From a bacterium (GTDB lineage: Bacteria > Patescibacteriota > Minisyncoccia > JACQLN01), in assembly GCA_030697855.1 (NCBI GenBank), contig JAUYOU010000070.1:1-12199 (forward strand): DNA of 12,199 nt, in the 5' to 3' direction. The notes below the pieces were generated by a model. It saw nothing but the letters and a program-made list of their open reading frames with translations. It was not told the origin of the DNA and ran no database searches. The translations under genes and the position numbers were made by a program. Each line of letters begins with the position of its first letter. Within the stretch, counting starts at the first letter, position 1. This document shows positions 1 through 5,055 of this stretch, piece after piece.

Positions 1-772
1 CTCTCTTCAACATCCTAAAATTCTCTTCCGCTATGTCTTTGGCTCTGTCTAAATTTGCCTTGGGTGGAAGTTTAAAGTAAAACAATTTATGCAAAGGGAA
101 AATTTCCATAGTTATGGCTCCGGTGTAATTAAACTTTTTTATAAAAGAGGCAAAACCAGCCCAATCAAATGTATCTTCTAAAAAACCTTTGTGAAAATCA
201 CCTTGGTGATCAAACCCGTGAGCATGAATCACTTTTATATTGTTATGGTTTCTTTGAAAAAATTGGTACGGATCAAAACCTTTTAAAAAAGATTTAGCTA
301 CGTCCAACGTCAGGTTAATATTTCTTGATTTTACAAAACTCTCCAACTTTTCTGGGTGACCGCAATAACTTGGCCAATCTTCTAAACTTCGTGGCGCCGC
401 ATTTTCGAAAGCTATATTAATTTTGCTCTCAACTTCCCTTTGCTTTATCCAATCAAAAAATTTACTGTTAAAATTCCTTCTTACTGTAGCCAAATGAACA
501 ACTAAATTTTCTGCATTAAAATCTTTGGCAATGGCTATCATTTTTTCCATTTGTTTTTTGCCAGTAAAAAGAACATACCAAGGTGGTTGGTGTATGTTAA
601 CCACAGGAACTTGGTATTTTTCCGAGAGTTTTTTTATAGCTTCAAAACCTAGTTTTATAACCTGCGGAGTTATTACTAATTCCACGCCATCAGCCTTAAC
701 ATTATGCGCAAACAAAAACACCTCTTCCAAAGGAAATGGCTCAAAAGTATAGCTGGATATTAGCAACTTCAT
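1..772 (-). CDS. Sugar phosphate isomerase/epimerase-like TIM-barrel protein (3' end cut off by window edge)
   Basis: The open frame runs from the ATG at 772-770 to the left edge with no stop, giving 257 visible residues. It reads like the xylose-isomerase-like / AP endonuclease 2 TIM-barrel superfamily. Candidate metal-binding residues follow the usual strand order: Glu31 (DGVEL), His61 (NIHQP), His93 (VVHLA), Glu123 (AFEN), Asp157 (LTLD), His183/His185 (VIHAHG) and Glu223 (MEIF). Family members are about 250-290 aa, so the stop is probably close beyond the edge. The start is chosen because a GGAAAG stretch and a promoter-like pair lie just upstream and no earlier in-frame start is needed. 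The family includes sugar isomerases, epimerases and endonuclease IV; the substrate cannot be told from sequence. The gene is divergent from tRNA-Thr. The fold is fairly sure, the function open. Confidence 0.85.
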   Translation of the reverse strand, partial: MKLLISSYTFEPFPLEEVFLFAHNVKADGVELVITPQVIKLGFEAIKKLSEKYQVPVVNIHQPPWYVLFTGKKQMEKMIAIAKDFNAENLVVHLATVRRNFNSKFFDWIKQREVESKINIAFENAAPRSLEDWPSYCGHPEKLESFVKSRNINLTLDVAKSFLKGFDPYQFFQRNHNNIKVIHAHGFDHQGDFHKGFLEDTFDWAGFASFIKKFNYTGAITMEIFPLHKLFYFKLPPKANLDRAKDIAEENFRMLKR

Positions 773-781
773 TCGCTTTCC

Positions 782-809
782 ATAGTATCAGAAAAATGGT
801 ATTTTACAA
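782..809 (-). promoter_or_regulatory. Probable sigma70-type promoter of the isomerase-like gene
   Basis: On the minus strand TTGTAA (809-804) and TACTAT (787-782) are separated by 16 bp. The predicted transcription start near 775 would leave only about 3 nt before the ATG at 772, so the mRNA may be almost leaderless. Prediction by eye only. Confidence 0.45.
797..805 (+). promoter_or_regulatory. Possible extended -10 element for tRNA-Thr
   Basis: TGGTATTTT resembles an extended -10 (TGn-TATnnT) and would start transcription near 812, about 13 nt before the tRNA. No convincing -35 is visible. It overlaps the divergent promoter of the isomerase-like gene. Confidence 0.3.
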
Positions 810-824
810 GGCAGATGCAGATAG

Positions 825-900
825 GCCGATGTAGCTCAGTTGGCAGAGCAGCGCTTTCGTAAAGCGAAGGTCGTCGGTTCGATTCCGACCATCGGCTCCA
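825..900 (+). tRNA. tRNA-Thr (anticodon CGU)
   Basis: A full cloverleaf can be drawn: acceptor GCCGATG pairs with CATCGGC; the D arm is GCTC/GAGC; the anticodon loop is TTCGTAA, giving anticodon CGT (reads ACG); the T arm is GTCGG-TTCGATT-CCGAC; CCA is encoded at 898-900. The sequence closely resembles bacterial tRNA-Thr(CGU) genes. The base at the top of the anticodon stem is a G-A mismatch. The discriminator is U, whereas E. coli tRNA-Thr species have A73. The final A of CCA is also the first base of the DedA start codon, so the two genes overlap by one base. Confidence 0.96.
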
Positions 901-1535
901 TGATAGGTTTTGATTTAATTAGTTTAATAAAAACAGCCGGATACTTAGGTTTATTCGGTATAGTTTTTGCCGAATCTGGGCTTTTTATTGGATTCTTTTT
1001 ACCAGGCGACAGCCTGCTTTTTACGGCAGGTTTTTTAGCTTCACAAAACTTTTTAGATATTAAAATTCTAGCTGCGCTAACATTTATTGCGGCTGTTTTA
1101 GGCGACAGTTTTGGTTACGCCTTTGGCAATAAAGTTGGCTACAAACTTTTTACTAAAGAAGATTCTTTTTTGTTTCACCGTGATCAATTAGAACGAGCAC
1201 AAAAGTTTTACCAAAAACACGGTGGTCAAGCCATAATACTTGCACGGTTCATGCCTGTTGTACGCACATTTGCACCAATACTCGCCGGAGTTGGCAAAAT
1301 GAAATACCATGTATTTTTATTTTACAACGTAATTGGAGCATTTTTATGGGCAGTAGGATTAACCAGTATGGGTTACTATCTAGGTAATGCGATTCCAGAT
1401 ATAGATAAATATCTTTTACCGATAATCGCGCTGATTATTTTTCTTTCTGTTTTACCTTCATCAATTCATATCTTAAAAAACAAATCCGACCGAGAAAAAA
1501 TTATTGGGTTTATAAAATCTAAATTTATTAAGTGA
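900..1535 (+). CDS. DedA/VTT-domain family membrane protein
   Basis: 211 residues, mostly membrane-spanning, with the DedA signature: Glu25 and Asp37 in FAESGLFIGFFLPGDSLLF, and Arg116 and Arg122 in ARFMPVVRTFAPILAG. These acidic and basic residues are the conserved functional ones of the family. DedA proteins sit in the inner membrane and are linked to undecaprenyl-phosphate or phospholipid flipping and to membrane-potential homeostasis; which applies here is unknown. The frame is open further upstream to 840, but that would translate tRNA-Thr, so the ATG at 900 is chosen; it also gives the usual N-terminus. This start uses the last base of the tRNA and has no Shine-Dalgarno motif. The TGA stop shares its last base with the convergent tRNA-Gly. 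A terminator is not visible. Confidence 0.93.
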   Translation: MIGFDLISLIKTAGYLGLFGIVFAESGLFIGFFLPGDSLLFTAGFLASQNFLDIKILAALTFIAAVLGDSFGYAFGNKVGYKLFTKEDSFLFHRDQLERAQKFYQKHGGQAIILARFMPVVRTFAPILAGVGKMKYHVFLFYNVIGAFLWAVGLTSMGYYLGNAIPDIDKYLLPIIALIIFLSVLPSSIHILKNKSDREKIIGFIKSKFIK

Positions 1536-1605
1536 GCGGCTGATGGGAATCGAACCCACGTCTCAACCTTGGGAAGGTCGTGTACTGCCATTGTACTACA
1601 ACCGC
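1535..1605 (-). tRNA. tRNA-Gly (anticodon CCC)
   Basis: On the minus strand the acceptor GCGGTTG pairs with CAGCCGC (one G-U), the anticodon stem CGACC/GGTTG closes the loop TTCCCAA (anticodon CCC, reads GGG), and the T arm holds GGTTCGATTCC. The discriminator is U73, normal for tRNA-Gly. CCA is not encoded, unlike in tRNA-Thr, so a CCA-adding enzyme is needed. It lies 18 nt after the SurA-like gene on the same strand, so it is probably cotranscribed with it. Its 3' end overlaps the DedA stop codon by one base from the other strand. Confidence 0.95.
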
Positions 1606-1623
1606 ATTTTGACTAATTACAAA

Positions 1624-2193
1624 TTACTTAACCTTTAACTCCCCTTTCTCCCATTTATAAGGCGAGAACCAAACCTTAACATTGGCTTTTAATTTAGCCG
1701 ATTTTAGCCAATTATCAAAGTCCGCTCCCTTTTCTTGTGAAACCACTTGTAACAAAGCCTGCGGTTCTAAAATTCTTTCTTTAAATTTATCGGCATCCCA
1801 TTTATAAACAGTTTTTAAAACAGTTGAAAGATTAGCCTCGGCCTTGTAATCGAAAGTGATAGCAACTTCTTTTTCTGCTTTTTTAACTTGTTCGCTTGTG
1901 GCTGAAGATTTTACTATTTGATTGATTATAAGCCCTTCTAAAGAATTCTTAATCAATTCTTTTTCCGAACTTTTTTTAAAAAGATCATCCATTTCTTTAC
2001 TAGAACCAACCAGTCCTTGGTTATATAGCCTACGCGAAACATCTGCGTTTTCTTTAACGGTTCGTTGGCTTACTAAATTCCCATTTATACTAGCCACTGG
2101 AAAATATCCATTTTGAACAAATGTATAACTTAAAAGACCGCCTACCAAAAAAACCAATGTTAAAGCTAATACTCCAATGTGATGACTTTTCAT
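1624..2193 (-). CDS. Membrane-anchored SurA N-terminal-like protein without PPIase domain
   Basis: 189 residues: a short N-terminus, one hydrophobic segment at about 7-27 (signal anchor), then a mainly helical, charged domain outside the membrane. FPVASINGNLVSQRTVKEN at about 31-49 resembles the opening strand and helix of SurA/PrsA-type foldases (VAxVNGxxIs). There is no room for the rotamase domain these foldases usually carry after it, so if it acts on folding it would be as a holdase. The ATG overlaps the TGA stop of the FtsB-like gene (ATGA), implying translational coupling. tRNA-Gly follows by 18 nt. The SurA-N likeness is moderate; a lineage-specific lipid- or envelope-associated protein is an alternative. 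Confidence 0.75.
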   Translation of the reverse strand: MKSHHIGVLALTLVFLVGGLLSYTFVQNGYFPVASINGNLVSQRTVKENADVSRRLYNQGLVGSSKEMDDLFKKSSEKELIKNSLEGLIINQIVKSSATSEQVKKAEKEVAITFDYKAEANLSTVLKTVYKWDADKFKERILEPQALLQVVSQEKGADFDNWLKSAKLKANVKVWFSPYKWEKGELKVK

Positions 2194-2600
2194 TTTTTTA
2201 TATTAAAATATTTTAACCAATTTTTAAGATTAAACCAAATACTGTTTGGATCATTAATAACACTATGTACTTCGGCATTTAAAAATTTCTCTTCCGGAAA
2301 ATTATCTTCACCCACTACCACTAAAACCGACTCACCCTCTTTTTTTAAGTTTAAACGTGATCTAGCTTCTTTTTCTAAAACCTCGGGCTTAGAAAGACTA
2401 TCTATTTCAGTTTGAAGTTTTTTAGATTCTTGCTCATAGGAATCTGTTTTGTCTTTTACTATTTTATATTCGCTGTTTATTCCATACCACCTATAAAATT
2501 CACGTCCTGCCAAAAATAAAGAAAACAAAAATACAGCACCTAAACCCAGCCACACCGGCCATTTCTTTTTTAACAATATAGTAAACTCTTCTCGCTGCAT
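2190..2600 (-). CDS. FtsB/DivIC-like septum formation initiator protein
   Basis: 136 residues with the FtsB/DivIC layout: short cytoplasmic N-terminus, one membrane span at about 16-31, a heptad-like coiled coil at about 43-70, then the conserved segment LEKEARSRLNLKKEGESVLV (75-94), which matches the family pattern ExxAR..Lg..k.GE..y.. . In known bacteria these proteins form a complex with FtsL and FtsQ/DivIB that controls septal wall synthesis. It is the first gene of a minus-strand unit with the SurA-like gene and perhaps tRNA-Gly. A TTGGAT-17-TATTAT promoter would start the mRNA at or next to the ATG, and no Shine-Dalgarno motif exists. I give no gene symbol because FtsB, DivIC and paralogs are hard to tell apart from sequence. 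Confidence 0.88.
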   Translation of the reverse strand: MQREEFTILLKKKWPVWLGLGAVFLFSLFLAGREFYRWYGINSEYKIVKDKTDSYEQESKKLQTEIDSLSKPEVLEKEARSRLNLKKEGESVLVVVGEDNFPEEKFLNAEVHSVINDPNSIWFNLKNWLKYFNIKK

Positions 2601-2605
2601 GATAG

Positions 2606-2635
2606 TATAATAATATCGTATATGATCAAATCCAA
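2606..2635. promoter_or_regulatory. Overlapping divergent promoters for the FtsB-like gene (-) and the small ORF (+)
   Basis: Minus strand: TTGGAT (2635-2630), 17 bp, TATTAT (2612-2607); the predicted start is at or near 2600, the first base of the FtsB-like ATG. Plus strand: a perfect TATAAT at 2606-2611 without a recognisable -35, predicted start near 2618, four bases before the small ORF. The two -10 boxes overlap by five bases, so the directions would compete. By eye only. Confidence 0.5.
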
Positions 2636-2726
2636 GAAACTAATTAAAATCTTCTGGCTTATTGGGGCAATATTAATTGCCATCTCTATGGTTCTCTACA
2701 CCATACTGCCTTTGTTTATGTATTAA
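2622..2726 (+). CDS. Small single-span membrane protein, 34 aa
   Basis: The frame ATG(2622)-TAA(2726) encodes a lysine-rich start (MIKSKKLIK) and then about 24 hydrophobic residues ending in LPLFMY, the pattern of a one-span membrane peptide with its N-terminus inside. A perfect TATAAT lies 10 bp upstream, and the frame fills most of the space between the divergent FtsB-like promoter and a hairpin that begins one base after the stop codon. I do not recognise the family. Against it: short length, no Shine-Dalgarno motif and no -35. It could also be a chance ORF in spacer DNA. Confidence 0.5.
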   Translation: MIKSKKLIKIFWLIGAILIAISMVLYTILPLFMY

Positions 2727-2753
2727 ACCCCGCACATACATTATGTGCGGGGT
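2727..2753 (-). terminator. Second (back-up) terminator-like hairpin
   Basis: A perfect 12-bp stem (ACCCCGCACATA / TATGTGCGGGGT) with a 3-nt loop. Read on the minus strand it follows directly on the U-tract of the main terminator and is itself followed only by a weak TTAATA. It may act as a fallback that shields the FtsB-like gene. On the plus strand it begins right after the small ORF's stop but lacks a U-tract, so there it could only protect the 3' end. Confidence 0.55.
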
Positions 2754-2787
2754 AAAAAAATGAGCCACAACCTTTGGTTGTGGCTCA
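2754..2787 (-). terminator. Intrinsic terminator of the putative structured RNA
   Basis: Minus strand: perfect 12-bp stem TGAGCCACAACC / GGTTGTGGCTCA with loop AAA, followed by seven T (2760-2754). This is a textbook rho-independent terminator and fixes the direction of the RNA upstream of it. Confidence 0.92.
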
Positions 2788-3022
2788 CGCGTCGAGCTTA
2801 GCCCGACATATCTTGTCGCTCTAGGCGACTTGGTTGGTCTCGTCCTTAGGACGGACCGAAAGAACTGTGTAGCTTTAAACTTAGGGTGTGCACCTAAACT
2901 TCAGATACACACCCATCACGTCTCTAATGGCAGAAACCTCATACAGAGCTCCCCTCTGTGTATAGGCTTGTGTTTTCACCAATCGGTAACCGACCCGTTA
3001 TCTTTAGTGGTCACCGATCCTT
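2754..3022 (-). ncRNA. Putative free-standing structured RNA, about 270 nt, family unrecognised
   Basis: A good promoter (3057-3029) and a strong terminator (2787-2754) bracket this stretch on the minus strand, and no reading frame explains it. In order, the RNA can form: an 11-bp hairpin, 3019-3009 with 2991-2981, including G-U pairs; a bulged hairpin 2966-2937 with GGGAG loop; a 7-bp stem GGGTGTG/CACACCC (2914-2908 with 2890-2884); GGTC-GTCC-TAA-GGAC-GACC (2857-2836); GTCGC/GCGAC (2829-2815); GTCGGGC-TAA-GCTCGAC (2807-2791); then the terminator stem. I looked for hallmarks of tmRNA (tRNA-like ends, tag frame), RNase P RNA (GAGGAAAGUCC, ACAGAA), SRP RNA (the GGUC...GGAAG...GCAGCC apical region) and 6S RNA (one long bulged rod) and found none. 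A leader or riboswitch for the downstream FtsB-like gene is possible, but that gene has its own promoter after two terminators. Confidence 0.72.
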
Positions 3023-3028
3023 AGCAAC

Positions 3029-3057
3029 ATTCTAATCCAAGCTAAAAAATATTGCAA
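3029..3057 (-). promoter_or_regulatory. Sigma70-type promoter of the structured RNA
   Basis: Minus strand: TTGCAA (3057-3052), exactly 17 bp, TAGAAT (3034-3029). The predicted start is the A near 3022, three bases before the first hairpin strand. It is the best promoter match in the window. Confidence 0.72.
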
Positions 3058-3081
3058 GACCGCAACAATACCCTACCCATA

Positions 3082-3216
3082 TTCCAATTTTGCTCAATAA
3101 TACTAGGCAAAGTGCTTCGCCCATAACAGGGTGTGCTATTCGCACACGCACTTTGCATAAAAAATACAGAATAACTAAATAAAAAGTTTAGCTAATATTC
3201 CGAAGCAAAATTGGAA
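3082..3216. repeat. Nested inverted repeats downstream of secY
   Basis: Outer arms TTCCAATTTTGCT (3082-3094) and AGCAAAATTGGAA (3204-3216) are a perfect 13-bp inverted repeat. Inside lie GCAAAGTGC (3107-3115) and GCACTTTGC (3148-3156), 9 bp perfect, and inside those GTGTGC (3131-3136) and GCACAC (3142-3147) with a 5-nt loop. No U-tract follows in either direction, so it is not a standard terminator. It may stabilise the secY mRNA 3' end or be a remnant of a small palindromic element. The segment CGCCCATAA at 3118-3126 recurs in the L22-S3 gap. Confidence 0.7.
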
Positions 3217-3221
3217 CAGGG

Positions 3222-3265
3222 TTAATATTTACAGCTACTCGCTTACGCTCGCAGGTAAATATTAA
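3222..3265. repeat. Inverted repeat spanning the secY stop codon
   Basis: TTAATATTTAC (3222-3232) and GTAAATATTAA (3255-3265) form an 11-bp AT-rich stem; the right arm contains the secY TAA stop (3264-3262). The loop carries GCGAG twice as a direct repeat on the minus strand. No U-tract follows, so it is a 3' stem-loop rather than a clear terminator. Confidence 0.6.
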
Positions 3266-4530
3266 AAGTTATCATACTCCCTTAGCGTTAACTGCGCATT
3301 TATCTGACGCATAGTTTCCAAAACAACAGAAACAACAATCAATAAAGCTGTACCACCCAAGGTTAAAGTAGTAATTCCAAAGGCTCGTTGAACAATAAGA
3401 GGTAGTATTGCTATCAAACCCAAAAACAAAGCGCCTACCAAGGTTATACGATTAACCACGTTACCTATAAAGGTTGCTGTTGGTTCACCCGGCCTTATAC
3501 CAGGAATAAAGCCTCCTTGTTTTTGAACATTCTCGGAAATAGCTTTAGGATCGAACGTAACTGCGGTATAAAAATAAGTAAACACTGTAACCAAAAAGAA
3601 ATATAAAATTCCGTAAGTTAATGGTTGCTGTAAGAATGCCGCTAAACTTTTAGAAATATTAGCAAGCCAAGTAATACTAGAGGTAGATAAAAACTGTGCA
3701 ATCAAACCAGGGAAAAGCAAAATAGATAACGCAAAAATTATTGGAATAACACCGGCTTGGTTAACACGCAATGGAATATGGCTAGAAAAACCACCAAAAG
3801 TTCTTCGGCCTCTAATTCTTTTAGCAAAAGCCACTGGAATGTTTCTTTGTCCTTCCGAAATAATTACGATTCCAGCAATAACAACAACTGCAACAGCTGT
3901 AAAAACTAAATATGTAAAAATTTGACTAGGATCAAAAGCAATTAAACTTTGCCCCACACTAGTAGGCAAGCTAGCAACTATACCCGCAAATATTAAAAGA
4001 GATGTTCCATTACCAATTCCTTTTTCAGTAATAAGTTCGCCTATCCAAACTAAAAACATGGTTCCGGCAGTAACCGTAGCTATTAAAGTAATTAGATCAA
4101 AAAAAGGCAAAGAAGTTATTATACCTTGGCTTCTAAAAATAGAAACGGTGGCCAAAGACTGAAGGGCAGCCAAAGGAATAGTTAATAATCTAGAAAATTG
4201 GTTAAACTTTGCCTTGCCTTCGGACCCAGATTCCATATACATCTCTCTTAACTTTGGAAAAATCATTGTTAAAAGCTGCATTATAATAGATGCAGTAATA
4301 TATGGCCCTAAACCCAAAAGAATAACCGAGAAATTACTTAAAGTTCCTCCGGTAAATAAACTTACTAAACCTAATAATTGGTTAGAAGAAAAAAGTTCGG
4401 CCAACCTTACTCTATCGATGCCCGGCATTGGTATAGACGAAGCCAACCTAAAAATTACAAGCATACCAAAAATAAAAAATATCTTTTTTCTAAGATCTGG
4501 GATTTTAAAAATTTGTAGAAATTTATTCAT
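3262..4530 (-). CDS. secY: Preprotein translocase subunit SecY
   Basis: 422 residues, ten-span SecY fold. Recognisable parts: N-terminal FKIPDLRKKIFF; the plug/TM2 region with GLGPYITASIIMQLL (about 75-90); the TM4-5 area with GNGTSLLIFAGI; cytoplasmic loop RNIPV...KRIRGRRT, which in known SecY contacts the ribosome and SecA; PLRVNQAGVIPIIFA before TM7; GGFIPGIRPG; and C-terminal QINAQLTLREYDNF. SecY forms the membrane channel with SecE and SecG for export and membrane insertion. E. coli SecY is 443 aa, so this is full length. It is the last gene of the ribosomal cluster, 77 nt after L15. No Shine-Dalgarno motif precedes the ATG. Inverted repeats follow the stop, but no plain terminator. Confidence 0.98.
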   Translation of the reverse strand: MNKFLQIFKIPDLRKKIFFIFGMLVIFRLASSIPMPGIDRVRLAELFSSNQLLGLVSLFTGGTLSNFSVILLGLGPYITASIIMQLLTMIFPKLREMYMESGSEGKAKFNQFSRLLTIPLAALQSLATVSIFRSQGIITSLPFFDLITLIATVTAGTMFLVWIGELITEKGIGNGTSLLIFAGIVASLPTSVGQSLIAFDPSQIFTYLVFTAVAVVVIAGIVIISEGQRNIPVAFAKRIRGRRTFGGFSSHIPLRVNQAGVIPIIFALSILLFPGLIAQFLSTSSITWLANISKSLAAFLQQPLTYGILYFFLVTVFTYFYTAVTFDPKAISENVQKQGGFIPGIRPGEPTATFIGNVVNRITLVGALFLGLIAILPLIVQRAFGITTLTLGGTALLIVVSVVLETMRQINAQLTLREYDNF

Positions 4531-4607
4531 GCCAATTTTATCTATGAGCGAAACGAATAGCTATAAAACTTAGTACCCCGAGCTTATTAAGGGGTGATCA
4601 ATCGGAC

Positions 4608-5051
4608 CTATTTAACAGGCTTCCTTATTTCCCCACCAACTGCCAATATCTTGGCGGCCGCTTTTTCGGAAACAGCTAAATTTTCCAAAATTAACTTTTT
4701 GGTAATATGTCCTCCATCAAGAATTTTTACTTTTGGCAAAACTCCTTTGCCTACAACTATAATACCCTTAGCTTGCAAAGTTCTTGGAGTAACTTTTTCT
4801 CCATTATCAAATTTTCCATCTAATAGCGAAAGTTCAACTGGAATAAAAGTCTTTTGAAAACTCTTAAAGCTGTAACCGCGAGACTTTGGAATTCTTCTCA
4901 TTACATCACGAATGGCCGGCCTTATTCTGTGCCCAGCACGAGATTTTTGACCCTTTGTACCACGACCAGAAGTAGTACCTCGCTTGCCGCCTCGGCCAAT
5001 CCTCTTTTCATTTTTACCCTTTGTTCTTGGGCTTAAATTATGTAAATCCAT
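4608..5051 (-). CDS. rplO: 50S ribosomal protein L15
   Basis: 147 residues. The start MDLHNLSPRTKGKNEKRIGR matches the normal L15 N-terminus (xLhxLxPxxGsrkxkkRvGRG), so the ATG at 5051 is chosen over an in-frame ATG at 5078 that lies inside the S5 gene; it leaves 4 nt after the S5 stop. The Gly/Arg-rich stretch GRGGKRGTTSGRGTKGQKSR binds 23S rRNA; the C-terminal half is the usual alpha/beta domain (KILDGGHITKKLILENLAVS). L15 is a late-assembly protein of the large subunit. L30, which sits between S5 and L15 in most bacteria, is absent. Confidence 0.97.
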   Translation of the reverse strand: MDLHNLSPRTKGKNEKRIGRGGKRGTTSGRGTKGQKSRAGHRIRPAIRDVMRRIPKSRGYSFKSFQKTFIPVELSLLDGKFDNGEKVTPRTLQAKGIIVVGKGVLPKVKILDGGHITKKLILENLAVSEKAAAKILAVGGEIRKPVK

Positions 5052-5055
5052 ATTT

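Noticed and set aside
525..752. Plus-strand ORF of 75 codons opposite the isomerase-like gene
   Set aside because: It is a shadow of the minus-strand gene, which shows family motifs in order over 257 codons; the plus reading has no family likeness.
840..899. Upstream extension of the DedA reading frame
   Set aside because: It would translate through tRNA-Thr; the protein from 900 already has the usual DedA N-terminus.
1533..1535. Recoding of TGA as glycine, as in some CPR lineages
   Set aside because: TGA ends DedA at the normal family length and ends the FtsB-like gene in an ATGA overlap, so it works as a stop.
2981..3020. Cyclic-di-GMP-I riboswitch, because of GGTTACCGAT
   Set aside because: The rest of the aptamer (GCAAAGCC and the receptor loop) is missing, and no gene follows before the terminator.
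2754..3022. tmRNA, RNase P RNA, SRP RNA or 6S RNA in the secY-downstream spacer
   Set aside because: No tRNA-like ends or tag frame, no GAGGAAAGUCC/ACAGAA, no SRP apical loop sequence, and separate hairpins rather than one long rod.
2830..3024. Plus-strand 64-codon ORF across the structured RNA
   Set aside because: It runs against the promoter and terminator, and its sequence looks like translated hairpins with no protein-like pattern.
4575..4595. Terminator between L15 and secY (ACCCC/GGGGT)
   Set aside because: Only a 5-bp stem with an 11-nt loop and no U-tract; at most a weak hairpin in the 77-nt gap.
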